64,000 bases of DNA from JBEVOS01 sp044226655. Lineage in GTDB: Bacteria > Pseudomonadota > Alphaproteobacteria > Caulobacterales > Aquidulcibacteraceae. Positions 52,001-62,130 of the stretch are shown piece by piece (position 1 is the stretch's first letter; each line of letters opens with the position of its first letter). Under the pieces are notes generated by a model that saw only the letters and a list, made by a program, of their open reading frames with translations, did no database searches and had not been told where the DNA came from. A program made the translations under genes and the position numbers. The stretch is taken from the NCBI GenBank assembly GCA_044226655.1, contig JBGAGO010000006.1, positions 95,346-159,345 on the forward strand, given 5' to 3'.

Positions 52001-53242
52001 TCAGCTGCGGTAATCGCCGTTGATCTCGACATAGCGCTTGGTGAGATCGCAGGTGTAGATGAGCGCGCGGCCGCCGCCCACGCCGACATCGATCTCAATC
52101 TCGATCTCGTCGCGCTTCATGTAGGCGGACATGTTCTCTTCACTGTAATCGCGCGCGGCCACGCCATCCTTGGCGGCCCAGAGCGGACCGAATTTGACGC
52201 TGACGCGCTCTTTGACGATCGGCTCATCGGCGCGGCCGACGGCCATGACGATGCGGCCCCAATTGGCGTCTTCGCCGGCGATGGCGGTTTTGACCAGCGG
52301 GCTCTCGGCGACCACGCGCGCGATCTTGGCGGCGGAGGCGTCGTCGTTGGCGCCGCTGACGCGGATGGTGACGAATTTGGTCGCGCCCTCGCCGTCGCGC
52401 ACGATCTGCAGGGCGAGGTCGAGCATCAGGGCGGCGAATTTGGCGCGGAGATTGGCGAGGCGGGGATCGTCGGCGTGCGTGACCGGCGCGTGCTTGACCG
52501 CGCGCGTCGCGAACAGGAGCACGCAATCATTGGTCGAGCGATCGGCATCGACGGTGATGATGTTGAAGCTGCGCGCGGTCTCTTCGCGTAGCAGCGCGTT
52601 CAGGACATCGGCGGGCAGATCCGCATCGGTGAACACGAAGGCCAGCATAGTCGCCATGTTCGGCGCGATCATGCCCGAGCCCTTGGCGATGCCGACCAGA
52701 TTGACCGGCTGGCCGTCGATCAGCGCGGTTCCGCCCGACGCCTTGGGATAGGTGTCCGTCGTCATGATGGCGCGGGCGGCGTCTTCCCAGACCACAGGCG
52801 CGAGCTGTTTGGCGAGATCGGGCAGGACGGCGCGGATCTTCGCATCGTCGAGCGGCACGCCGATGACGCCGGTGGAGGCCGCCATCAGCGTCTCGCCGGG
52901 AACGCCCATGGCCTCGCCCGCGGCCATCAGCGCGCGCGTGGCCGCGTCATAGCCGATCTGGCCGGTGAAGGAATTGGCGCAGCCGGCATTGGCCAGGAGG
53001 CCGCGCGCGGTTCCGCTCTTGGCCAGCTGCGCCTTGCACCAATCAGTGGGCGCCGAGCCCACGGCGTTGGTGGTGAAGACGCCGGCGGCCGTCGCGCGTT
53101 CCGGCGTGCGCGCCAGCAGCAGGTCTGGGCGGTCCTGCTTGTAGAAGCCGGCGCGGCCGATGGCGGCTTCGACGCCCGCGACCGGCGGCAGGTCAGGAAA
53201 GCGCGCGGGCGCGAGCGGGGAGATCGGCGCGGGCTGGCTCAT
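52001..53242 (-). CDS. argJ: ornithine acetyltransferase / N-acetylglutamate synthase
   Basis: A 413-residue enzyme of the arginine pathway that transfers the acetyl group from acetylornithine to glutamate. The start at 53240-53242 follows the foldase stop with a four-base overlap. The self-cleavage site is in AKGSGMIAPNMATMLAFVF, where the Thr becomes the nucleophile of the beta chain. Other motifs are NAVGSAPTDWCKAQL, GLLANAGCANSFTG and NIITVDADRSTNDC. The C-terminal RYVEINGDYRS is standard. Co-transcribed with the foldase. Confidence 0.94.
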   Translation of the reverse strand: MSQPAPISPLAPARFPDLPPVAGVEAAIGRAGFYKQDRPDLLLARTPERATAAGVFTTNAVGSAPTDWCKAQLAKSGTARGLLANAGCANSFTGQIGYDAATRALMAAGEAMGVPGETLMAASTGVIGVPLDDAKIRAVLPDLAKQLAPVVWEDAARAIMTTDTYPKASGGTALIDGQPVNLVGIAKGSGMIAPNMATMLAFVFTDADLPADVLNALLREETARSFNIITVDADRSTNDCVLLFATRAVKHAPVTHADDPRLANLRAKFAALMLDLALQIVRDGEGATKFVTIRVSGANDDASAAKIARVVAESPLVKTAIAGEDANWGRIVMAVGRADEPIVKERVSVKFGPLWAAKDGVAARDYSEENMSAYMKRDEIEIEIDVGVGGGRALIYTCDLTKRYVEINGDYRS

Positions 53243-54465
53243 GGCGCGGCGGTGGCGACCGAGGCGCCCTGGGAGGGCGCGGCCGCGCCGCGCTGCACGG
53301 CGGTGGCGCCGGAGCCCGGGCGGGCGGCGGTGGCGCCCGAGCCGGGACGCGCCGGCGTGGGGCCGCTGCTGGGGCGGGGCGCGGCGGTCGCGGGCGCGGT
53401 GGCGGGGCTGGCCGGCGCTTCGGCGCTTCCGGAATAGACGCCGCCGGGGCCCATCGGGAACGGGAAGGGCGGCGCGCTGCGCGGGCCGACCGGGCCGATC
53501 GCCGCATCGGCGCTGGGCGGAGCGGCGGGCGCGGGCGACTGGCCCTGCGTGGGCGGCGCGGCGGGGCGGTCGGACGGCACGGTGACATCCCCGCCCGGCT
53601 CGACGCCCTGATCGGGCTCGCGCATGCGCTCGATGCGGGCGTCGGCCTCCAGCCGTTCGCGCAGTTTCTGCGTCTCCTGGAACAGCAGCCATTGGACGAT
53701 CTGGGGCCGCAAGGTCTCGATGCTGGGCACGCCCTTGGCGCGGCGGTCGTCGACGCGGATCAGGTGCCAGCCGACCTCGCTGCGCACCGGCCCGCCGACC
53801 TGGCCGATCTGGGTCGAATCGGCGAGCTGGCGGATCGGCTCGGGCAGATCGTCGGCGTCGCGGAAGCCGAGATCGCCGCCATCGGCGGCGCTGGTCCGGT
53901 CGGTCGAGAGTTCAAAAGCGAGCGCTTCGAACCTTTCGCCGCTGTCGAGCCTTCTTTTGGCCGCGAGCGCAGCGTCTCTCGTGGCGAATTGGATATGGCG
54001 CAGATGGATTTCCTGGCCTTCGCCGAGGCGGCTGGCGTTGTCTTGATAGGCCTGCTCGACAGCGTGCGGGTCGGACGCCTTGGCGAGCAATTCCTCGTAG
54101 ATGGCGGAGGCCAGCACGCGCTCGCGCGCGAGCTGAAGACGCCTGCGGATATCGGGCTCGCGGTCGAGCCCCTGGCTCTCCGCCTCGGAGGCGAACAGGC
54201 GGGTTTCGATCATCTCGTCGAGCGCCAGGAAGAAGGCGTTGGAATTGGCGTTGAGGTCTTCGCCTTCCTGCAGCAGGCCGCGCTGCACGGCGTAGGTGCG
54301 CACGTCCTCGATATAGATCGGCCGGCCATTGACGGTGGCGGCGACCACGGGATCGGAGACGACGCCCGGGTGCTCGGCCTCGCGGCCAAGGCCGCACGCG
54401 CTCAAAGCCAAGAACAGGATTGCCGCAGCCCAGCTCCGGCCGGCGCGTCGGATCGATGCCATCAT
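53239..54465 (-). CDS. PpiC/SurA-type peptidyl-prolyl isomerase lipoprotein
   Basis: A periplasmic foldase of about 408 residues, starting MMASIRRAGRSWAA. A lipobox (FLALSACGLG) tethers it. The parvulin domain is at about 145-245: EIHLRHIQFATRDAALAAKRR, DRTSAADGGDLGFRDADDLP, GQVGGPVRSEVGWHLIRVDD. An N-terminal SurA-like helical part precedes it. The last 130 residues are Pro/Ala-rich and repetitive (ARPGSGAT in two tandem copies). It helps outer-membrane proteins fold and is divergent from secA, its export machinery neighbour. Confidence 0.88.
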   Translation of the reverse strand: MMASIRRAGRSWAAAILFLALSACGLGREAEHPGVVSDPVVAATVNGRPIYIEDVRTYAVQRGLLQEGEDLNANSNAFFLALDEMIETRLFASEAESQGLDREPDIRRRLQLARERVLASAIYEELLAKASDPHAVEQAYQDNASRLGEGQEIHLRHIQFATRDAALAAKRRLDSGERFEALAFELSTDRTSAADGGDLGFRDADDLPEPIRQLADSTQIGQVGGPVRSEVGWHLIRVDDRRAKGVPSIETLRPQIVQWLLFQETQKLRERLEADARIERMREPDQGVEPGGDVTVPSDRPAAPPTQGQSPAPAAPPSADAAIGPVGPRSAPPFPFPMGPGGVYSGSAEAPASPATAPATAAPRPSSGPTPARPGSGATAARPGSGATAVQRGAAAPSQGASVATAAP

Positions 54466-54677
54466 GTGTGGTCCAAAACCCGCTTGAACGCCCCCCAAGG
54501 GCCCCGGCTGGCCGTCTCATTGACACCGCCCGGGGGGGCTCTTAAGTCTCGCCCGAGCGCGAGTCGAGAGTGTTATCGCACGCGCGCCTCATGCGCCGGG
54601 CGTCGAAAATCAAAGCATTTCGCACGCATTAGCCCGTTCTCGCCGCGCTGGGCGGCGCCTGAGGTTCGAACGCAGTC

Positions 54678-57356
<2,679 letters not shown>

Positions 57357-57361
57357 ACGCT

Positions 57362-57516
57362 CCCTTCTCCTCCCCCTGCAAGGGGGAGGCTGGGAGGGGG
57401 TGAGCCGGGGCGATGGGCTTTCGTGTTTCGCGCTGAGAGATTCGCGGGACGGTTTCGCGCGCGGCTCACCCCCTCCACGGCGCTTTGCGCCGCACCTCCC
57501 CCTTGCAGGGGGAGGA
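57362..57516. repeat. inverted repeat pair left of the DUF559 gene
   Basis: A 45-base block (57362-57406) beginning CCCTTCTCCTCCCCCTGCAA is answered at 57463-57516 by an inverted copy with an inserted hairpin B (GGCGC-TTT-GCGCC). The copies are separated by 56 bases of unique sequence. The same pair occurs on the right side of the next gene. The first copy probably terminates secA. Confidence 0.9.
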
Positions 57517-57521
57517 AGAGG

Positions 57522-57896
57522 TTAGAGTTCGCCGCGTTCAAACCTGCGGGCGCGAATGGCGTCCATGATCTGCGCGCAGACGGCCTCGATGTTCTCCGTC
57601 ACGTCCCAGTTCCAGAAGCGCAGGACGATCATGCCCTCGCGTTCGAGATAGGCCGTGCGCGCTTCGTCATAGGCGGCGCGATCAGCGTGCTGGCTGCCGT
57701 CGAGTTCGACGATCAGTTTGAGGGACGCACAATAGAAATCCGCAAAATACGGCCCGATCGGATGTTGCCGGCGAAAGCTGGCGCCGAGGGCTGCGCTGCG
57801 CATCATCGCCCAGAGCTTCCATTCCTGCTCCGTCATCGCACGCCGCAATGCGCGCGAACGGCGTGTCTTGCCTGGCGTGCGCGAGAAGGACGGCAT
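57522..57896 (-). CDS. DUF559 endonuclease-like protein
   Basis: A 124-residue protein starting MPSFSRTPGKTRRSRALRRA. The DUF559 domain is clear: MTEQEWKLWAMMRS, FRRQHPIGPYFADFYCAS, LIVELDGSQHADRAAYDEAR and MIVLRFWNWDVTENIEAV. ADFYC and VELDG give the Asp and the ExD of a PD-(D/E)xK (Vsr-like) nuclease core, so it is probably an active nuclease. It stands alone between two nearly identical repeat pairs, six bases from the left one and sixteen from the right. Its target is unknown. Confidence 0.85.
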   Translation of the reverse strand: MPSFSRTPGKTRRSRALRRAMTEQEWKLWAMMRSAALGASFRRQHPIGPYFADFYCASLKLIVELDGSQHADRAAYDEARTAYLEREGMIVLRFWNWDVTENIEAVCAQIMDAIRARRFERGEL

Positions 57897-57911
57897 GTGT
57901 GAGAGTGCGCG

Positions 57912-58062
57912 CCCTTCTCCTCCCCCTGCAAGGGGGAGGCTGGGAGGGGGTGAGCCGCTGTGATGACGACAGCGTGTTCGCGCTATCCGTTCGAGCGGCG
58001 CCGTGTGTGGCTCACCCCCTCCACGGCGCTGCGCGCCGCACCTCCCCCTTTTAGGGGGAGGA
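57912..58062. repeat. inverted repeat pair right of the DUF559 gene
   Basis: A 45-base block (57912-57956) identical to 57362-57406 and an inverted partner (58009-58062) nearly identical to 57463-57516, but with hairpin B reading GGCGC-TGC-GCGCC and a CCCCCTTTTAGGGGG centre. The 52-base spacer is unrelated to the left one. The two pairs are thus direct repeats bracketing the DUF559 gene. Confidence 0.9.
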
Positions 58063-58073
58063 GGGCGCAAGCT

Positions 58074-58652
58074 TTACCCGCGGCGACCGTCGTGGTCGTG
58101 GCGCTGGTCGCGGATTTGGGCGCTGAGGCGATCGAAGCGGCGATCTAGGTCGGCGCGTTCGGACGCGCTGAGGCCGCCGCCGCTGCGGCGGTAATTGGCT
58201 TCGAGATTGGCGATGCTGCGGAACTCGGTGCGCAGCCGCGTGGCTTCACGGCGCGACAGCGAGCCGTCGCGCACGCCCGCATCGATGCGCGCGTCGAGAT
58301 TGGCCTGGCGCTGGTTGATGCTTTGCCAGCCGCCGCGATTGTCGTTGTCGTGGCGATCATAGGAGATGCGCGCCGAGAGCGCGTCGAAGCGGCGATCGAG
58401 ATCGGCGCGTTCGGCATAGGTGAGGCCGTTGCGGCGATATTGGTTTTCGAGCGCGGCGATGCGCTGGAATTCCGCGCGCAGGCTGGCGGCTTCGTTGCGC
58501 GTCAGCGAGCCATTGCGCACGCCGCCATCGATGCGCTGATCGAGCTGGACCTGGCGCTGGTTGATGCTTTGCCAGGGCGGATCGGCCATGGCGGCGGGGG
58601 CGGCGAGCGCCAGCGCGCTGGCGGCGGCCATGATTGCGAGCAATTTCTTCAT
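58074..58652 (-). CDS. periplasmic protein with tandem 80-residue repeat
   Basis: A 192-residue secreted protein. The start MKKLLAIMAAASALALAAPAA (58650-58652) follows AGAGGTCCGTT and gives a clean signal peptide cut near AMA. Two repeats of about 80 residues, each opening WQSINQRQ and then LD-RID-GVR-GSL-R-EA and ending ERADLDRRFD-LSA-I, cover the mature protein. It is a helical, very charged protein. No known family beyond similar repeat-bearing periplasmic proteins in Caulobacterales; role unknown, perhaps stress-related as a metal or anionic ligand binder. Confidence 0.65.
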   Translation of the reverse strand: MKKLLAIMAAASALALAAPAAMADPPWQSINQRQVQLDQRIDGGVRNGSLTRNEAASLRAEFQRIAALENQYRRNGLTYAERADLDRRFDALSARISYDRHDNDNRGGWQSINQRQANLDARIDAGVRDGSLSRREATRLRTEFRSIANLEANYRRSGGGLSASERADLDRRFDRLSAQIRDQRHDHDGRRG

Positions 58653-58835
58653 AACGGACCTCTTCAAACTCATCCCGGCGCCAACCGTGGCGCGTTCATG
58701 CCTTTCCCCGCCTGTATCGTGGCTGAATCAATCGTTTAGGCTGGGGCGGGTTCCGGCCCGCGCTGCGGCGAGGGGCGGGATTGCCAAGCCGGCGGAACGC
58801 GCGGCATAGACCGGCCCAGGCAAAAGGATGGCTTC

Positions 58836-59804
58836 ATGCAGGGCGATTTGATCGTCGTGTTCGGCGGCTCGGGCTTTGTGGGCGCGCAAGTGGTGCGCGC
58901 GCTGGCCAAGCGCGGCAAACGCGTGCGCGTGGCGCTGCGCCGGCCGCATCTGGGCCAGGATCTGCGCGTGGCGGGCGATGTCGGCCAGGTGCAGCTGGTG
59001 CAGGCCAATGTGCGGTTTCCGGATTCGGTCGCGCGCGCGCTCGAAGGCGCGAGCGGGGCGGTCAATTGCGTCGGCGTGCTGAACGAGAAGGGGCCGCAGA
59101 CGTTCGAGGCGCTGCATGTCGAGGCGGCCGAGACCATCGCTGAGGCGGCGAAGGCGGCGGGGATCACGCGCTTCGTGCACATCTCCGCCATCGGCGCGGA
59201 TGCGAAGAGCCCTGGCCGCTATGGGCGCAGCAAGGCGGCGGGCGAAGCCAAGGTGCGCGCGGCGATCCCGGAGGCGGTGATCGTGCGGCCGTCGCTGGTG
59301 TTCGGCACGGGCGATGCGTTCTTCAATCGCTTCGCCAATCTGGCCAAGTTCGCGCCGGCGCTGCCGCTGATCGGCGGCGGCAAGACCAAATTCCAGCCCG
59401 TATTCGTCGGCGATGTGGCCGAAGCGGTGGTCAACGCGCTCGACCATGCGGACGCGAAGGGACGCACGTTCGAACTGGGCGGGCCGCGCGTCTATTCGTT
59501 CAAAGAGCTTCTGCAATTCACGTTGCGCGAAGCCGATCGGCCGCGACCGCTCATTCCCGCGCCGTTCTTTGCGATGCAGCCCGTGGGCATGCTGCTCGAT
59601 TGGGGCTTCAAGATTTTGCCCTGGGCGCCGCCGCTGACCGGCGATCAGGTGGCGATGCTGCGGCGCGACAGCGTGGTCGCGCCCGGCGCGAAGACGCTTG
59701 CCGATCTCGGCGTGACGCAATTGGAATCGATTGAATCGATCACGCCGACCTATCTCTGGAAATTCCGGCCTTACGGCCAATTCCAGCAGCGGCCGACGAC
59801 ATAA
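58836..59804 (+). CDS. NDUFA9-like NAD(P)-binding protein (complex I-associated)
   Basis: A 322-residue extended short-chain dehydrogenase-like protein. The Rossmann motif is VVFGGSGFVGAQVVRALAKRG, then GAVNCVGVLNEKG, RFVHISAIGADAKSP, the YGRSKAAGEAKV pair and VIVRPSLVFGTGDAFFNRFA. This is the atypical SDR group of the complex I accessory subunit NDUFA9, which binds NADPH but is probably not catalytic. It follows no complex I gene here. It likely assists respiratory complex assembly. Confidence 0.83.
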   Translation: MQGDLIVVFGGSGFVGAQVVRALAKRGKRVRVALRRPHLGQDLRVAGDVGQVQLVQANVRFPDSVARALEGASGAVNCVGVLNEKGPQTFEALHVEAAETIAEAAKAAGITRFVHISAIGADAKSPGRYGRSKAAGEAKVRAAIPEAVIVRPSLVFGTGDAFFNRFANLAKFAPALPLIGGGKTKFQPVFVGDVAEAVVNALDHADAKGRTFELGGPRVYSFKELLQFTLREADRPRPLIPAPFFAMQPVGMLLDWGFKILPWAPPLTGDQVAMLRRDSVVAPGAKTLADLGVTQLESIESITPTYLWKFRPYGQFQQRPTT

Positions 59805-59832
59805 AGGCGCGCGCAGCGCGCATGGGGGGAAC

Positions 59833-60552
59833 ATGAGTGTGCGCATAGCGGCCGTGCTCACGGCTTTGTTCGGCATCGCCACACTCGCGATCACCTATGC
59901 CTTCGCCGCGCTGCCAGAGGCGCGCGATGCGGTGAGCTGCGCGACCAATGGTCTGCTGGTGCAATTCGAATTCGCGCGCACGCCCGCGCAGCTGGAGGGC
60001 CTGTTCGGCCGCGTCGGCATGGATTGCCATCAGTTGCGGCTCGACTCGGTGAATGCGCAGAACCTGCTGGATATCCGCGCCTATATTCCGTGTTACGCGG
60101 CCTTCATGGCGTTCGCCGCCTGGTTCGTGGGCGGGCGCGCGAGCCGGCCCGTGGTGATCGCGGCGATGTTGGCGGCGGTGGTCGCGGCATGGTCCGATCT
60201 CTGGGAGACGACGGCGCTGCTCGACCTCGCGCGCCGCGTGGATCAGCCGAATGGGTTTGACGACGTCGCCCCGCTCAACGCGCAGCTGGCGATTCTCACC
60301 ATCGCCTCGCGGCTCAAATTCGCTCTGATCGGCGTGCATGGCTTGCTGATCGCGCTCGCCGCGTTCACCGGCGAACGCAAGCGCCGCATCCTGGGCGCGC
60401 TGGCGCTGTTCGCCGCGCCCGCAACGGCCGTGCTGATCGCAACTGGCGGCGCCGACGAACGCATGGCGCTGGCCTACGCCATCGGCATGACGCTGGCCTG
60501 GACGCCGATCATGCTGACCGCCGCGAAGGAAGCGATTTTGCCGGGACGGTGA
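59833..60552 (+). CDS. multi-pass membrane protein of unknown function
   Basis: A 239-residue protein with six or so membrane helices (AAVLTALFGIATLAITYAFA, CYAAFMAFAAWFVGG, VVIAAMLAAVVAAWSDLWE, FALIGVHGLLIALAAF, ILGALALFAAPATAVLIA and MALAYAIGMTLAWTP). The start follows GGGGGGAACATG. Two Cys in the periplasm-facing loop (VSCATN, MDCHQL) could form a disulfide. Located 28 bases after the NDUFA9-like gene; they may be co-transcribed. Function unknown. Confidence 0.65.
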   Translation: MSVRIAAVLTALFGIATLAITYAFAALPEARDAVSCATNGLLVQFEFARTPAQLEGLFGRVGMDCHQLRLDSVNAQNLLDIRAYIPCYAAFMAFAAWFVGGRASRPVVIAAMLAAVVAAWSDLWETTALLDLARRVDQPNGFDDVAPLNAQLAILTIASRLKFALIGVHGLLIALAAFTGERKRRILGALALFAAPATAVLIATGGADERMALAYAIGMTLAWTPIMLTAAKEAILPGR

Positions 60553-60562
60553 GGGCGCTGCG

Positions 60563-60699
60563 CCCTCCCTCCCCTTGATGGGGAGGGTGTCATCGCGAAG
60601 CGATGACGGGTGGGGTGGATGCGCGACGCTTCAAGACCTAGCGCCAGCCGCCCCCTCAGTCACGCTACGCGTGACAGCTCCCCCATCGAGGGGGAGCAG
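60563..60699. repeat. inverted pair of modular palindromic repeats with hairpin B
   Basis: Left copy: CCCTCCCCTTGATGGGGAGG, hairpin B GTCATCGC-GAA-GCGATGAC, tail GGGTGGGG. Right copy (reverse complement): CTCCCCCTCGATGGGGGAG, GTCACGCGTAGCGTGAC, TGAGGGGG. It is the same design as the pair inside putA, with the hairpin-B stem sequence changed on both sides. It lies between the convergent membrane-protein and DUF488 genes. Confidence 0.9.
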
Positions 60700-60723
60700 G
60701 GGCGATTGGCGCGGACATCGGCG

Positions 60724-61164
60724 CTAAATCGCGGTGAGATGGGTGGCGTGGAAGCCTTGGGGCGCGAGGGCTTCGGCGACGATGGCGCGGTGGCAATGGC
60801 GCCAATCATGTTCGAGGCAGAGCAGGCAGGCGCGCTGCGCATGCGCGAGGTCTGCGGCTTCGGCGAGCGCGAGCTGGCTTTCGGGCGCCGCAAGCTTGGC
60901 CTGGAAAATGTGCGCCATGGTTGCGTGATCGCCGCGCTTGGCGGCGTCGCGGCCGGCCTTGGGCGTGCCGAGCGGCTTCATGTGGCGATAGGCGACGCCC
61001 GCTTCGTGCAATCCCGATTCAAGCTGGCGGCGCGAGAAGCCGGCGCGGCGCGAATTGGGCAATTCGCGGATGTCGAGCAGCAGATCAATGCGTGCGGCCT
61101 TGAGCGCGGCGATCACCTCGGCGAGCGAGGCGCGCTCATAGCCGATGGTCCAAATCTCGCTCAC
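60724..61164 (-). CDS. DUF488 family protein
   Basis: A 146-residue protein starting at GTG 61162-61164, overlapping the uppP stop (GTGA). DUF488 motifs: IWTIGYERASLAEVIAAL, DLLLDIRELPNSRRAGFSRRQLE, YRHMKPLGTPKAGRD and the ending CLLCLEHDWRHCHRAIVAEAL, with Cys/His that could bind metal. The family is of unknown function and is often near DNA repair or stress genes. Its coupling to uppP is not explained. Confidence 0.82.
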   Translation of the reverse strand: MSEIWTIGYERASLAEVIAALKAARIDLLLDIRELPNSRRAGFSRRQLESGLHEAGVAYRHMKPLGTPKAGRDAAKRGDHATMAHIFQAKLAAPESQLALAEAADLAHAQRACLLCLEHDWRHCHRAIVAEALAPQGFHATHLTAI

Positions 61165-61973
61165 AGAAAGCCGAGCGAGAGCGCGAGGATCAGCACGAGG
61201 CCGAGCGCGATGCGATACCAGGCGAACGGCGCAAAGCCGACGCGCGTCACGTAATTGAGGAACGGCTTCACCACCAGCAATGCGGAGAGGAAGGCGAACA
61301 GGAAGCCCACGCCGATCTCGGCCCAGCGTTCGCTCGACACCGCCATGTGCCGCACTTCGAGATAATCGTGCGCGAAGGCGGCGGTCATCGTCGGCATGGC
61401 GAGGAAGAACGAGAACTCGGCGGCCGCGCGGCGGTCGAGGCCGAGGATGAGGCCGCCGAAAATCGTCGCGCCCGAGCGCGACACGCCGGGGATCATCGCG
61501 AGGCATTGAAATATGCCGACGCCGATGGCGCGCGGGATCGGCGTATCGGCGGCGTCCATCACGCGCGGCGTCGGGCGGAAGCGTTCGATCAGCAGCATCG
61601 CGACCCCGCCCACGATGAACGCGATCGCGAACACCAGCACGCTCTCATAGAGCACGCTCTTCACGTAATCGGCGGCGAAGAAGCCGATGATGACGGCGGG
61701 CAGGAAGGCGAGGAAGAGCATCAGCGCGAAGCGGCGCGCTTCGGGCTTCGTCGGCAGGCCGGTGATCACGTCCCAGATGCGCTGGCGATAGAGCCACATC
61801 ACGGCGAGGATCGAGCCGAGCTGGATCATCACCGTGAAGACGCCGCCCTCGTCGGAGAATTTGATGAGGCGCTCGCCGATCAGCAGATGGGCGGTCGAGG
61901 AAATCGGCAGGAATTCCGTGAGGCCCTGAACGATCCCCAGGATCGCGGCCTTCAGCAGCGTGATGACGTCCAA
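61161..61973 (-). CDS. uppP: undecaprenyl-diphosphatase (bacitracin resistance)
   Basis: A 270-residue inner-membrane enzyme with about seven helices. Motifs: AAILGIVQGLTEFLPISSTAHL (the acidic/Ser active-site region) and IPGVSRSGATIFGGLILG (the Arg-containing catalytic loop). It removes one phosphate from undecaprenyl diphosphate, recycling the cell-wall lipid carrier, and gives resistance to bacitracin. Followed directly by DUF488. Confidence 0.95.
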   Translation of the reverse strand: MDVITLLKAAILGIVQGLTEFLPISSTAHLLIGERLIKFSDEGGVFTVMIQLGSILAVMWLYRQRIWDVITGLPTKPEARRFALMLFLAFLPAVIIGFFAADYVKSVLYESVLVFAIAFIVGGVAMLLIERFRPTPRVMDAADTPIPRAIGVGIFQCLAMIPGVSRSGATIFGGLILGLDRRAAAEFSFFLAMPTMTAAFAHDYLEVRHMAVSSERWAEIGVGFLFAFLSALLVVKPFLNYVTRVGFAPFAWYRIALGLVLILALSLGFL

Positions 61974-62038
61974 AAGAGGCTCCCCGGCTCAGAGATTCAT
62001 CATGGCGTGCGTCGGAGGCAGGCAAAAGCCGGCATATA

Positions 62039-62055
62039 AGTCAGTAACACTGACT
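62039..62055. promoter_or_regulatory. 7-bp dyad AGTCAGT-AAC-ACTGACT
   Basis: A perfect inverted repeat with a three-base spacer in the divergent uppP-gltD promoter region (61974-62130). It abuts a TATAAG stretch, so it may be an operator or simply a short terminator-like hairpin. No matching regulator is known to me. Confidence 0.35.
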
Positions 62056-62130
62056 GGATTTGTGCAATCAAGCTTGGCAGGCGGTTTTGAAGCGCGTAGG
62101 CGCTGATCTGGAGCTTGTCCGGGGCGCGTC

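Noticed and set aside
57522..58070. Longer DUF559 protein starting in the right-hand repeat
   Set aside because: The extension translates the palindrome (GSPPPSLPLAGGGEG), and the ATG at 57894-57896 opens the conserved domain.
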